Positions 24,514-33,323 of a stretch of 64,000 bases of DNA are shown in pieces. Where the stretch lies: positions 1-64,000 of the forward strand of contig NZ_JARXVH010000016.1 in NCBI RefSeq assembly GCF_029892565.1, in the 5' to 3' direction. Origin of the DNA: Streptomyces pseudovenezuelae. Lineage in GTDB: Bacteria; Actinomycetota; Actinomycetes; Streptomycetales; Streptomycetaceae. A model generated the notes under the pieces. It had not been told where the DNA came from, did not search any database, and saw only the letters and a list, made by a program, of their open reading frames with translations. A program made the translations under genes and the position numbers. The first letter of the stretch is position 1. Every line of letters begins with the position of its first letter.

Positions 24514-26499
24514 TCATGCCAGCGGTACGCCGGTCGGTGAGTCGCCGCCTTCGTGCGCCCGTCGCATCCCGGGAACACCGTCGAGCCCACCGACCACGGT
24601 GACGGGGCCGCCGGAAGCCGGGATCAGTACGAGGATCTCGTCCTCGGCGCTCCACACACGCCGGTCGGTCTTGCGCGGGCTGAGCCGGAATCCGTCGTCG
24701 CGGCGCGCGGTGTCCGGGCCGTGGGCGCGGTGGCCGATCACGCACTCGCCGCGCTCCAGTGCCGCGGCGACGACCGTGGCGAAGGTCGCCTCGCGGCCGG
24801 GCAGCACATAGTCGCCGGCCGGGCGCAGCGCGAGCCCACCACCACGGGCGGCGAAGACTTCCTCGAACACCGGAGCCAGCGCGGGGTTGTGGGAGATCTG
24901 CGCCATCAGCAGACCGGTGAGCTCGCCCCGGACGACCACGTCGGCTGCCGGGCCCAAGGGGGCGAGGGGACGGCTGCGGTGGTCGCGCAGTTCCGCCACC
25001 ACCGGCAGCGCCCGGCCCTCCTCATCCTCCAGTGACCGCAGCATCAGGAGGGTCAACAGGGCCCGGTCGTCAGGCCGTTCGGGGCCCGCGTCCGCGTCAG
25101 GCCCCGACACGACGATGCTGTCGTAGCCGAACAGGTCGAGGCCGCGCAGTGCTTCTGCGTGGAGCGGGTCGGCGACGTGGAAGACGACATCGAGTCGCGC
25201 GGGGTGCACGGGCTCCTCCTCCGATGGCGCGTCGTCCGGGCCGACGACCACGTCGAGGACGGATCCTGGCTCGACGGTCCGGCGCAGGGTGTCGACGACC
25301 AGGGGCGTACGGCGGTTCCAGCCGAGCAGCAGCGTGCGCGAGGGTCTGACGTGGCGCGGGCCGGGCGCGGCGAAGACGGTGGGATCGACGTGCTCTCGGC
25401 AGTCGGTGGACGGGAGGTCGGTGTCGTCGTGCGCGACGACGACCAGTCGGTCCGTGGGTGCGAGGACGGTGTCCGCCGGCGGGGCGAGCAGAGGGCGGCC
25501 GTCGGCCCGTAACAGCCCCACCACGCAGCACGCCTCGAAGCGCAGTGCGGCCTCCTTGAAGGACAGTCCCGCCAGGTCAGGGACGTCAAGTACGTGGAAC
25601 TCGGCTCCGTCGAAGTCGAGGAGGTCACGCAGGGCCGCCGGCAGCCCAGGGCGCCGGGAGGCCTGCACCAGCAGGCGTGCCGTGGTCAGGTCGGACTCCA
25701 GGACCGTGCCGCGCGGCCCGGCCGCCAGTCGCGCGGCCGACAGATAGCGCGGGTCCCGCACGGCGGCCACCACGGGCGGTGGCTCCTGCCCGGCGGGCAC
25801 CGCGCGTAGCGCGAGCAGGACGCGTACGACCTGGAGGTCCGCGTCGGCGTCCTCCGTCGGCAGCACCAGCACCGAGCCGGCCGACGCCGGGGCCACCAGC
25901 GCGAGGGCCTGGGGATCCGTCGGCGAGCCGGTACGGCACACCAGGCGGGTTCGGCCGCGGACGCCCAGTGAGGCTCTCAGCCTCGACTCCATCTCCGCGG
26001 TGTCGCGGTCGGCGAGCACGGCGACCACTCCCCTGCCCCGGCCGACCCGCGCCGCGATCAACTCACCGACCACCGTGAAGACTTGGTCCGACCAGCCGAG
26101 TACGACCGCGTGCTCCCGCTCCAGCACCGTCGACCGCCCTCGCCGCAGCTCGGTCAGCCGGTCGCCGAGCCCGGTGGTGATCACGCCCACCAGGGTCGAC
26201 ACGCACAGCAGGGCGATCAGTCCGAGGAGCGCCGACAGCAGCATGCGCAGCGGCGCGCCGGTCACCCCGCCCAGACGCAGGGTCTCCGCGCTGGTGCGCC
26301 ATACGTCCGTGAGCCGCCCCGACAGCGACCGCGGGGCCTTCGGGTCCGTCCACACCAGCAGCGCGCTGACGGGTACGACCACCGCGAGACAGCACGCGCT
26401 CAGCCAGCCCAGCAGCGCACCGGTGCTGCGGGCCAGCGTGCTGTCGAAGAGGTAGCGTGCCCGGTCCCCTAACTCCGTCGGCCACTGCCGCCTCGCCAC
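24514..26499 (-). CDS. CASTOR/POLLUX-like ion channel with two TrkA-type RCK domains
   Basis: A 661-residue membrane protein. Two N-terminal helices (LLGWLSACCLAVVVPVSALLVW near residue 27 and LLSALLGLIALLCVSTLVGVITTGLG near 85) precede two nucleotide-binding regulatory halves. The first carries HAVVLGWSDQVFTVVGELI, and the second RTLLLGWNRRTPLVVDTLRR. The GW motif after the first beta-strand, in place of the usual GxGxxG, is typical of CASTOR/POLLUX-like proteins. Such proteins are K+ or Ca2+-permeable channels in plants; bacterial members are little studied. A GTG at 26499 with a G-rich ribosome site is chosen over longer readings that add Arg/Cys-rich, non-family sequence. Confidence 0.82.
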   Translation of the reverse strand: MARRQWPTELGDRARYLFDSTLARSTGALLGWLSACCLAVVVPVSALLVWTDPKAPRSLSGRLTDVWRTSAETLRLGGVTGAPLRMLLSALLGLIALLCVSTLVGVITTGLGDRLTELRRGRSTVLEREHAVVLGWSDQVFTVVGELIAARVGRGRGVVAVLADRDTAEMESRLRASLGVRGRTRLVCRTGSPTDPQALALVAPASAGSVLVLPTEDADADLQVVRVLLALRAVPAGQEPPPVVAAVRDPRYLSAARLAAGPRGTVLESDLTTARLLVQASRRPGLPAALRDLLDFDGAEFHVLDVPDLAGLSFKEAALRFEACCVVGLLRADGRPLLAPPADTVLAPTDRLVVVAHDDTDLPSTDCREHVDPTVFAAPGPRHVRPSRTLLLGWNRRTPLVVDTLRRTVEPGSVLDVVVGPDDAPSEEEPVHPARLDVVFHVADPLHAEALRGLDLFGYDSIVVSGPDADAGPERPDDRALLTLLMLRSLEDEEGRALPVVAELRDHRSRPLAPLGPAADVVVRGELTGLLMAQISHNPALAPVFEEVFAARGGGLALRPAGDYVLPGREATFATVVAAALERGECVIGHRAHGPDTARRDDGFRLSPRKTDRRVWSAEDEILVLIPASGGPVTVVGGLDGVPGMRRAHEGGDSPTGVPLA

Positions 26500-26662
26500 A
26501 TCCGCCCCCTGCTGTCCGCCACACCGTTCCTGAGGTCGAAGGGTGCTGGTCCTTCGTCCGCGACACGCCGTGGCATCAGGGGCATTCACACTTTCGAGCA
26601 GTGTCGGTTCGCGCTGGGCGGAAGGCGTTTACGAAGCGCGCAGAGCGGCTCCGGGACGGAAG

Positions 26663-26706
26663 GCGGCCGAGCGGGCCGTCGCGGGAACGACGGTCCGCTC
26701 GGCCGC
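26663..26706 (-). terminator. Long GC-rich terminator after the MFS-USP gene
   Basis: A 19-bp stem (26663-26681 with 26688-26706, one G-U pair) closes a 6-nt loop, CGGGAA. It is 17 bp beyond the stop of the transporter gene and should stop transcription before the channel gene at 26499. Confidence 0.85.
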
Positions 26707-26723
26707 ACGCCTCCGGCGGTGGC

Positions 26724-28445
26724 TCAGGCGTCGCCGCCGCGCAGTTCCGCCAGCGTGGCCGTGGTCAGGTTGCGGGGTGTGGTGTCCGGGTCGACGAGGA
26801 CCACCGTGCAGGTGGCGCTGTGGGTGAGGGCGGTGGTGATGCTGCCGTCGCCGAACTGGGCGGCCGGGCCGCGCGGCGAACGTCCGATGGCCACGGCACG
26901 GGCGCCGACGTCGGCGGCGTGCTGAGCCAGTGCCCGGCCGGCCGCGGCATGGTCGCCGACGCTGGTCAGGATCTGTCCCGTGGCGGTGACGCCCTGGGCG
27001 GCGAGGCGGTCGAGGTGCGCGGTGACGGCGGCGCGGGCCTGGTCGTGGGTCTCGGTGTCGACGGCCTGTTCCTCGACCACCGCGGTCTGTTGGACGTGGA
27101 CGATCTCCAGCGGGCTGCTCGTGTCGCGGGCGAGCCGGGCCGCGGCGTCGACGACCGCGGCGGCCTTGGCGTCGGAGCCGACGGCGACGATGACGAGCGG
27201 GACATCGGTCGTGGCCTGAGCACCGACCGGGGTGAGCGACGGCGCGACGGGCCCGCTGTCACCCGTGTGCGTCTCGGCCGCGCGCAACAGGCTGTGGCCG
27301 CTGGCGAGGACGGGAATGGCGAGCAGGAAGGTGCCGGCGCCGACGTAGAAGGGCACGCTCAGGTCGGTGGCGTCGGCCAACTTGCCTGCCACGTACGGCG
27401 CGAGACCGCCGCCGATGAAGCGCAGGAAGCCGTAGGCGGAGGAGGCGACGGGGCGCTCGACGGGCGAGACGAGCATGACGGCCTGTGTGGTCAGGGTGTT
27501 GTTGACGCCGATGAACGCGCCGCTGACGATGACGGCCACGATCACCACCGTCGGCGTGGCGACACCGGCGGCGATGACCGCCATCACGATGCTCAGGCCG
27601 ACGAGATTGGCGTACAGCACCGGGGCCGTGCCGAAGCGCGCCTGCAGGCGCGGGGCGAAGAACACGCTGAAGGCGGCGACCAGCAGGCCCCAGCCGGTGA
27701 AGACCAGGCCGAGCTGGTGGGCGCTCAACTCCATGGGATACGGGGCGTATCCGAGCATGGAGAAGAAGCCCCAGTTGTACAGCAGGGCCATGATGCCCAT
27801 GGTCAGCAGGCCTCGGTGGCGCAGGGCCTTCAGTGGGGCCAGGGCCGAGGTGGGGTGCTCCGGCTTGGGCAGGGAGGGGACGAAGGCGAGGGTCGCGACC
27901 AGGGCGATCGCCATGAGGACCGCTACGCCGAAGAAGGGGCCCCGCCAGCTGATGCCGCCCAACTCGCCGCCGAGCAGCGGGCCGACGGCGATGCCGAGGC
28001 CCAGCGCGGTCTCGTAGAGGATGATCGCGCCGCCGAAGCCGCCGCTGGCCGAGGCGACGATGACGGCGAGGGAGGTCGCGATGAAGAGCGCGTTGCCCAG
28101 ACCCCAGCCGGCCCGGAAGCCGACGATTTCGTTGATGGAGCCGCTGGTCCCGGCGAGCGCGGCGAAGACGACGATGACGGCCAGGCCTATGACCAGGGTG
28201 AGCTTGGCGCCGATCCGGCTGGAGACCCAGCCCACGAGCAGCATCGCGACCGCCGTCACGATCAGGTAGCTGCTGAACAGCAGCGAGACCTGGCTCGGTG
28301 TCGCGTGCAGGCTGTCGGCCAGGGCGGGCAGGATCGGATCCACCAGGCCGATGCCCATGAACGAAATCACACAGGCGAACGCGACGGCCCAGACGGCCTT
28401 CGGCTGCCGGAAGGGGCTGGCAGCCTTTCCTTGCGGTGCACTCAT
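26724..28445 (-). CDS. MFS drug/solute transporter fused to a universal stress protein domain
   Basis: A 573-residue fusion. Residues ~15-400 form a 12-helix major facilitator of the DHA1 drug-efflux type (FMGIGLVDPILPALADSL, then VGWVSSRIGAKL, the loop 2-3 motif A). After a linker, residues ~420-560 form a cytoplasmic universal stress protein domain: PLVIVAVGSDAKAAAVVDAAARLA, VHVQQTA, and the C-terminal ARAVAIGRSPRG...THSATCTVVLVDPD. The G-x2-G-x9-G(S/T) nucleotide loop appears only in degenerate form, so ATP binding is uncertain. It follows its MarR regulator by 61 bp on the same strand. The USP may sense a nucleotide or stress state and gate export; this is inference. Confidence 0.87.
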   Translation of the reverse strand: MSAPQGKAASPFRQPKAVWAVAFACVISFMGIGLVDPILPALADSLHATPSQVSLLFSSYLIVTAVAMLLVGWVSSRIGAKLTLVIGLAVIVVFAALAGTSGSINEIVGFRAGWGLGNALFIATSLAVIVASASGGFGGAIILYETALGLGIAVGPLLGGELGGISWRGPFFGVAVLMAIALVATLAFVPSLPKPEHPTSALAPLKALRHRGLLTMGIMALLYNWGFFSMLGYAPYPMELSAHQLGLVFTGWGLLVAAFSVFFAPRLQARFGTAPVLYANLVGLSIVMAVIAAGVATPTVVIVAVIVSGAFIGVNNTLTTQAVMLVSPVERPVASSAYGFLRFIGGGLAPYVAGKLADATDLSVPFYVGAGTFLLAIPVLASGHSLLRAAETHTGDSGPVAPSLTPVGAQATTDVPLVIVAVGSDAKAAAVVDAAARLARDTSSPLEIVHVQQTAVVEEQAVDTETHDQARAAVTAHLDRLAAQGVTATGQILTSVGDHAAAGRALAQHAADVGARAVAIGRSPRGPAAQFGDGSITTALTHSATCTVVLVDPDTTPRNLTTATLAELRGGDA

Positions 28446-28506
28446 GTGCGGTTCTCTCCAGCGTCTCGGGACGGTTCAGGGGTGCGTACGAACTGGGGTG
28501 TGGGGG

Positions 28507-28941
28507 TCAGGAGTTGGCCTGGCCCTCCTGGATGGCGCGGGCCAGCGCGGGCAGGGCGACCTCCACCGCGCGCCGTTCCGCCTCGGTCAGTTCCTCGATG
28601 AGCGCTTCCAGCGCGTTCGCGCGCTCGGCGCGCCGCTGCCGGAACATCTCCTCGCCGGCGTCGGTGATCTCCACCAGCACGCCTCGGCCGTCACTCGCGT
28701 CGGCTACACGGCGGACCAGACCGGCGCGTTCCAAGCGGGTCACGAGTTGCGTCATGTTCGGCTGGGTCGCGCGCTCGGCGCGGGCCAGATCGGTGAGCCG
28801 GTGCGGGCCCTCCCGGCCGAGTCGGCCGAGTGTCGCGGAGGCCGCGGTGCTCAGGCCGCCGGCGGTGGCACTGTGGCGGACATAGCGGACCATCTCCTCC
28901 AGGGCGACGATCAGGCCTTCGTCCGGTGCGGCCACTTCCAT
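28507..28941 (-). CDS. MarR-family transcriptional regulator of the MFS-USP transporter
   Basis: A 144-residue winged-helix repressor. The recognition helix region is LTDLARAERATQPNMTQLVTRLERAGLVRRV near residues 50-80, followed by the wing DGRGVLVEITDAGEEMF. The start is uncertain: in-frame ATGs at 28971, 28956 and 28941 are possible and none has a clear ribosome site. I chose 28941 because the two upstream ATGs lie inside a palindromic operator (28951-28971). It is probably autoregulated and represses the transporter gene directly downstream. Confidence 0.85.
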   Translation of the reverse strand: MEVAAPDEGLIVALEEMVRYVRHSATAGGLSTAASATLGRLGREGPHRLTDLARAERATQPNMTQLVTRLERAGLVRRVADASDGRGVLVEITDAGEEMFRQRRAERANALEALIEELTEAERRAVEVALPALARAIQEGQANS

Positions 28942-28950
28942 AACCCGCTT

Positions 28951-28971
28951 ATGCATAACCACATTATGCAT
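28951..28971 (-). promoter_or_regulatory. Palindromic operator at the MarR gene start
   Basis: ATGCATAA (28951-28958) and TTATGCAT (28964-28971) form a perfect inverted repeat with a 5-nt spacer, an AT-rich island in very GC-rich DNA. It lies directly before the chosen MarR start. MarR dimers usually bind such short palindromes, so this is the likely autoregulatory site. Confidence 0.65.
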
Positions 28972-29034
28972 CTACGTGTAGTGAGAATCAATGTCTGCGT
29001 CGGCCTTGCGCACCGAGCGGGCCGCACACGAGCC

Positions 29035-30774
29035 CTACATGTCGAGGACGACGTCGGTGCCGGGCCGGGCGCAGCAGATGAGGACCTGGCCGTCGGCGGG
29101 GAGTTCCAGCGGAGTCGGCGCGTAGGTGATCTCGCCCGACAGCAGGGGCGTGACGCAGGTGTGGCAGACGCCGGTACGGCAGCTCCAGCGGGCGGGGACG
29201 TCGCAGGCGTCGGCGAGTTCGAGCACGCTGCGCCCGTCCTCGGGGAACGGGACGGCGAGGCCGCTGCGCGCGAAGGTCACCAGCGGGCCGGTGCCGGACG
29301 GGCCCGGGGGCTGGTGGGGAGGCCTGGCGGCCTGCGCGACGAGGCCGGGGTCGAGGGAGGGCAGGGCGCCGAAGAGTTCGGTGTGGACGCGGGCCGGGTC
29401 GAGGCCTGCCTCGGTCAGGGCGTGCCGCATGTCCGTCATGAAGGCGGCGGGTCCACAGACGTAGGCGGTCGCGTCGGCCGGGACGGACAGCGCGATCAGC
29501 GCGTCCTTCGTGAGGCGACCCGCGTGCGTCTTGTACGGGCCGGTGTCGGCGTGCCCCTCGCCCGCGCTGTAGAACACATGCCCATGAGCGTGTGGCAGCC
29601 CGGTGAGCAGCGCATGCGCCTCCGCGGCCAGCGGATGTTCTCCGGGACCACGCGCGCCGTGCAACCACCAGATCTCCCGGTCGCGGTCCCCGGCGGCGAG
29701 TTCGTGCAGCATCGCCAGCACCGGTGTGAGGCCGATGCCTGCGGAGACCAGGAGCACCGGGCCGGTGTCCTCGGTGAGCACGAAGTCGCCCCGGGGCGCG
29801 GCGACTTCGAGGGTCGCGCCTGGCTTCAGCCGGGTGGTGAGGTAGCCGCTCGCGGTGCCGTGCGGTTCGTGTTTGACGCTGATCCGGTAGCGGCCGGAAT
29901 CAGGGGTCGAGGACAGCGAGTAGTTGCGGACCGGGACGGGGTCCGCCGCTTCGGGCAGACGCAGGGTGAGGTACTGGCCCGCGTCTGCGGCGGGGAGGGC
30001 GGAGCCGTCGGCGGCGGCCAGGAGGATCGAGGAGACCGTCGCGCTCTCGGCGATCACGTCGGCCACGAGCAGCGGCCGGAATCCGGTCCAGGCCGGACCC
30101 GTGGCCGCCGCCGTTCCCGTCGCCGTGCCCGAGGCGCTCGCGAGCAGTTCGCGGAACGAGCCCTGCCAGCCGGGGCTCAGGGCGGGGATGTCCAGGGCGA
30201 GCCGGAGCTGCTCGGGGTCCCGGTCCGGGAGGTAGAGCAGCGCGTCGGTGTCGGCCACGCTCAGCGCGCCCGGCCCGATCCTGGTCCGGACGATCTCGTC
30301 GCCGGCCTCGATGGTGCCCTCGCGCAGGATCCGCATGTAGAAGCCGGGGCGGTGGTGGCCGACCAGGAGGGCGGGCAGTTCGGGCGTGCCGAGGCGCAGG
30401 CCGACGCGGTAGCAGGTGACCCGTGGCTGGGTGACCTCGAACTCGGCCTCGCCGATGCGGTAGCGGTCGCCGATGCAGACCTCGTCGTCGGACAGGCCGT
30501 CGACGGTGAGGTTCTCGCCGAAGTTGCCGTACTCGAGGTCGTCGCGTCCGAAGTGGCGCTGCCAGTGTTCGTAGGACTGGATCTGGTAAACCAGCACGGC
30601 CCGTTGCTCGCCGCCGTGACCGGCGGTGTCCCCCTGGCCGTCGCCGTCGATGTTGAGGCGGCGGACCATCGCCGGGCCGTGCACCGGGTACTTCCACACG
30701 CCGGTGTGAACGGTCCGGCCCTGCCAGGCCACGTCCTTCGGCATACCGACGTTCACCGACAACAGGGACGGCAT
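29035..30774 (-). CDS. MOSC domain fused to flavin reductase and 2Fe-2S ferredoxin domains
   Basis: A 579-residue three-part redox protein. Residues ~1-210 are a YiiM-type MOSC domain (GDGQGDTAGHGGEQRAVLVY, FGENLTVDGL, then VTQPRVTCYRVGLRLG with the conserved Cys expected to bind molybdenum cofactor). Residues ~235-470 are a ferredoxin-reductase module: PVRNYSLSSTPDSGRYRISVKHE for FAD and LLVSAGIGLTPVLAMLHEL plus YVCGPAAFM for NAD(P). The C-terminal ~85 residues are a plant-type ferredoxin with CRTGVCHTC and a later Cys. Such fusions are thought to reduce N-hydroxylated or similar substrates, by analogy with YiiM and mARC. It appears to be the last gene of a four-gene operon starting at 33298. 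Confidence 0.9.
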   Translation of the reverse strand: MPSLLSVNVGMPKDVAWQGRTVHTGVWKYPVHGPAMVRRLNIDGDGQGDTAGHGGEQRAVLVYQIQSYEHWQRHFGRDDLEYGNFGENLTVDGLSDDEVCIGDRYRIGEAEFEVTQPRVTCYRVGLRLGTPELPALLVGHHRPGFYMRILREGTIEAGDEIVRTRIGPGALSVADTDALLYLPDRDPEQLRLALDIPALSPGWQGSFRELLASASGTATGTAAATGPAWTGFRPLLVADVIAESATVSSILLAAADGSALPAADAGQYLTLRLPEAADPVPVRNYSLSSTPDSGRYRISVKHEPHGTASGYLTTRLKPGATLEVAAPRGDFVLTEDTGPVLLVSAGIGLTPVLAMLHELAAGDRDREIWWLHGARGPGEHPLAAEAHALLTGLPHAHGHVFYSAGEGHADTGPYKTHAGRLTKDALIALSVPADATAYVCGPAAFMTDMRHALTEAGLDPARVHTELFGALPSLDPGLVAQAARPPHQPPGPSGTGPLVTFARSGLAVPFPEDGRSVLELADACDVPARWSCRTGVCHTCVTPLLSGEITYAPTPLELPADGQVLICCARPGTDVVLDM

Positions 30775-30830
30775 CGCCCACTCCTTCGTGCGCTGACGGC
30801 CGGTCCGGCGGCGCCTGTCAGGGCTGCCTG

Positions 30831-31672
30831 TCAGGGCTCTCGGACGGTGGTCGTCTCGTCGAGGTCGAGGTTGCGGTCGACGCCGTGCGGGACGACGTTC
30901 TGGCCGGGTTCCAACCGTAGTCGGACGCCGTCCAGGCGCACCTCGACCTCGTCGGGTTCGAACGACACCATTCCGCAGACGCGCCGCACCTCGGCCCAGG
31001 CGTCCTCGTACGCCCAGGCCGCGCGCCGGGCGCCGTGTACGGGCAGAACGTCTGCCCCTCGACCGGTGTCAGCGTGGATTCGTCCACGTCGGCGCGCGGG
31101 ACGTACCAGCGGGGCGCGAAGCCGGATTCGTACAGGACCAGGGGGACGATGGTGTCGGCGACGACGCTGTCGCCGCTGCGGACGACGAGGTGGCGGCCGG
31201 TGCGGCGGATGTCGATGCGATGGTAGCCGTCGGCGGCGTGGCCGACGATCCGCTCGTCCTCCTCGTAGAAGGCGTCCATCGCGCGCCAGGCGAAGGCGAC
31301 GCGGCCTTCCAACTCCCGTGCGTGGGCGGGTAGTTCGGTGTGCCGCCAGGCCGCGCGTTGCGTGCTCCGCGTACCGGCGTGGACGGTGTACCAGGACGTC
31401 GGCCCGAGGTCACGGTGGCGGGTGGTGTGCTCGCCCGGGTGCAAGGCGTCGGCAGTGATGTCCGCGAGCGGGAAGTACGCCACCGGATAGCGGCCGGGCT
31501 CGTGCAGCAGGACGACGTCCTCGCTGTCGGCGATCCACTCGTCGCCGAACAGGACCCGCATGCGGCGGCGCAGCGGTTCGGCGAACAGCATTCTGGCGGG
31601 CAGCGGGGCGGGAACCAGGAACCGGCCGACCGCGCCGGGGGCGAGTGGTCCTTGCTGCCAGGAGAGGCCCAT
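30831..31672 (-). pseudogene. DUF427 protein with two domains, C-terminus frameshifted
   Basis: From the ATG at 31672 the protein has two DUF427-type units: RMRVLFGDEWIADSEDVVLLHEPGRYPVAYFP near residues 38-70 and HLVVRSGDSVVADTIVPLVLYESGFAPRWYVP near 160-190, followed by EGQTFCPYTAPG. After about position 31025 the frame turns into Arg/Ser/Thr-rich sequence. The expected continuation (AAWAYEDAWAEVRRVCGMVSFEPDEVEVRLDGV...) is in another frame and stops at 30831. One missing base in the GCGCGCC tract near 31021-31031 accounts for this. Uninterrupted DUF427 proteins end exactly as the alternate frame does, so the gene is either recently broken or miscalled. It lies between the MOSC fusion and SDR genes. 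Confidence 0.75.
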
Positions 31673-31715
31673 CGTCTCGTTCCCTTCGACGCGGTGTCGC
31701 TCGGTCCGGGGTGGG

Positions 31716-32435
31716 CTAGGTGAGCGGTTCGCCGCCGTCGATGCGCAGGGTGACGCCGGTCAGGAAGGTGCTGGTCATGGCGTAGAGGACGGCGCTCGCG
31801 ATGTCGTCGGCGGTGCCGATGCGGCGGGCCGGGTTGCGGGCGGCGATGTCGGCGAAGTAGTCCGCCTTGCCCGCTTCGCCGAGGGCGTCCCAGGCGCCGG
31901 TGTCGATGACTCCCGGGGAGATGGCGTTGACCCGGATCGGGGCCAGTTCGAGGGCGAGGGAGCGGGCCAGGACGTCGGCGGCTCCGTTGGTGATGGCCAC
32001 GGCCAGCGTGCCGACCGCGATCTTCGCCGCGGCGACGCCGGAGAAGAGGGTGAAGGACCCGGACTCGCGGATCCGGGGAGCGAGGTGCTTGGCCAGCATC
32101 AGCGGGCCGATCACCTTGGTGTCGAAGGAGCGCCTGACCGCGTCCCGGTCCAGGTCGGCGAGCCGGCCGCGGGCGCGTGCCGAGGCGGTGGACACCACAT
32201 GGTCGACCGTCCCGAGCCGTTCGCCGAGGGCGGCGATGGAGGTCTCGTCGGTGAGGTCGACCGTCTCGGTGTCGATGTCGGGTTCGCCGGCGTAGGCCTT
32301 GTCGAGTGCCTGCTGGTCGCGGCCCGCGGCGATGACGCGGGCTCCGGCGTCCCGGGCGGCGATCACCACGGCGCGGGCGATGCCGCCGCCCCGCCCGATG
32401 ACGAGCACGGTCTCGCCGTGCAGCGGCCCCGTCAT
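31716..32435 (-). CDS. Short-chain dehydrogenase/reductase in the MOSC operon
   Basis: A 239-residue SDR. The cofactor loop is VLVIGRGGGIARAV near residue 10, where GRGGGIA replaces the classic TGxxxGIG. AAGRDQQAL suggests NADP preference. The usual NNAG is replaced by VSTASARARG near 80, and the catalytic Tyr of YxxxK is not in its expected place: the segment reads LAVAITNGAADVLARSLALELAP, so the Tyr/Lys pair looks absent. The C-terminal ending LRIDGGEPLT is normal. It may be a divergent or atypical SDR. The ATG at 32435 overlaps the hydrolase stop by 4 bp (ATGA), so the two are translationally coupled. Confidence 0.82.
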   Translation of the reverse strand: MTGPLHGETVLVIGRGGGIARAVVIAARDAGARVIAAGRDQQALDKAYAGEPDIDTETVDLTDETSIAALGERLGTVDHVVSTASARARGRLADLDRDAVRRSFDTKVIGPLMLAKHLAPRIRESGSFTLFSGVAAAKIAVGTLAVAITNGAADVLARSLALELAPIRVNAISPGVIDTGAWDALGEAGKADYFADIAARNPARRIGTADDIASAVLYAMTSTFLTGVTLRIDGGEPLT

Positions 32436-33298
32436 GACAGGGACTTGTTCAGGAAGCCGCGGATGAGGTCGGCGGTGGGGTCGAGGTGGCTTTCGAGCAG
32501 GAAGTGGCCGCCGTCGAGGAGGTGGATCTCGGCGTGGGGCGCGTCGTCGGCGAAGGCCAGCGCGCCGGCCGGGAGGAAGATCTCGTCGTTGCGGCCCCAC
32601 ACCGCGAGCACCGGGACCTCGCTCTCGCGCAGATAGGCGTGGAGCTTCGGGTAGAGCGGGAGGTTGTTCGCGTAGTCGGCGAACAGCTTCAGCTGCACCA
32701 GGTCGTTCCCGGGCCGGGACACCATGGCGAGGTCGTGGTGCCAGGTGTCGGGGCTGACCAGGCTCTCGTCCGGCACGCCGTTCAGGTACTGCCACTGGAT
32801 GGCCTCCAGGGTCAGCGCCGCGCGCACCCCGGGCTCGGTCTGCGGGCCCTGCTCCTGCCAGTACGCCCGCACCGGCTTCCAGAACTCCTCCGCGAACCCC
32901 GCCTCGTAGCCGTTTCCGTTCTGGCTGATGATCGCCGTGACCGCGGCCGGGTCCGCCAGGGCGAGCCGCCAGCCCACGGGGGCGCCGTAGTCCTGCACGT
33001 AGATCGCGTAGCGGCTGATACCGAGTTGAGCCAGCAGATCCGAGGTCAGGTCGGCCAAGGCGTCGAAGGTGTAGTCGAAGTCGTCCACGGACGGCGCGTC
33101 GGACAGGCCGAAGCCGAGGTGGTCCGGGGCGATGACGTGATAGCGGTCGGCCAGCAGCGGGATCAGATCCCGGAACATGAACGAGCTGGTGGGGAAGCCG
33201 TGCAGCAGCACGACGGCCGGCGCGTCCTTCGGTCCCGCTTCCCGGTAGAACAGCCGCTGCCCACGGACGGTCGCGTAACGGTGATGAATGGTCGCCAT
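32432..33298 (-). CDS. Alpha/beta hydrolase, haloalkane dehalogenase/epoxide hydrolase type
   Basis: A 288-residue hydrolase. VVLLHGFPTSSFMFRDL near residue 30 is the oxyanion-hole loop. The nucleophile elbow is YVQDYGAPVGWRLA near 100-112, where Asp replaces Ser, as in haloalkane dehalogenases and epoxide hydrolases. The acid is in VWGRNDEIF near 230 and the His in LLDGGHFLLESH near 262. The substrate is unknown. The ATG at 33298 follows an AGGAG ribosome site, and the gene leads the operon hydrolase-SDR-DUF427-MOSC fusion. An inverted repeat at 33324-33351 lies just upstream. Confidence 0.88.
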   Translation of the reverse strand: MATIHHRYATVRGQRLFYREAGPKDAPAVVLLHGFPTSSFMFRDLIPLLADRYHVIAPDHLGFGLSDAPSVDDFDYTFDALADLTSDLLAQLGISRYAIYVQDYGAPVGWRLALADPAAVTAIISQNGNGYEAGFAEEFWKPVRAYWQEQGPQTEPGVRAALTLEAIQWQYLNGVPDESLVSPDTWHHDLAMVSRPGNDLVQLKLFADYANNLPLYPKLHAYLRESEVPVLAVWGRNDEIFLPAGALAFADDAPHAEIHLLDGGHFLLESHLDPTADLIRGFLNKSLS

Positions 33299-33323
33299 GA
33301 CGTCTAACTCCTGACATCGCCCT

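Noticed and set aside
28351..31458. Plus-strand open frame of 1035 codons
   Set aside because: It is antisense to the MFS-USP, MarR and MOSC-fusion genes, has Gly/Arg/Val-rich low-complexity composition, and is an artefact of GC-rich third positions.
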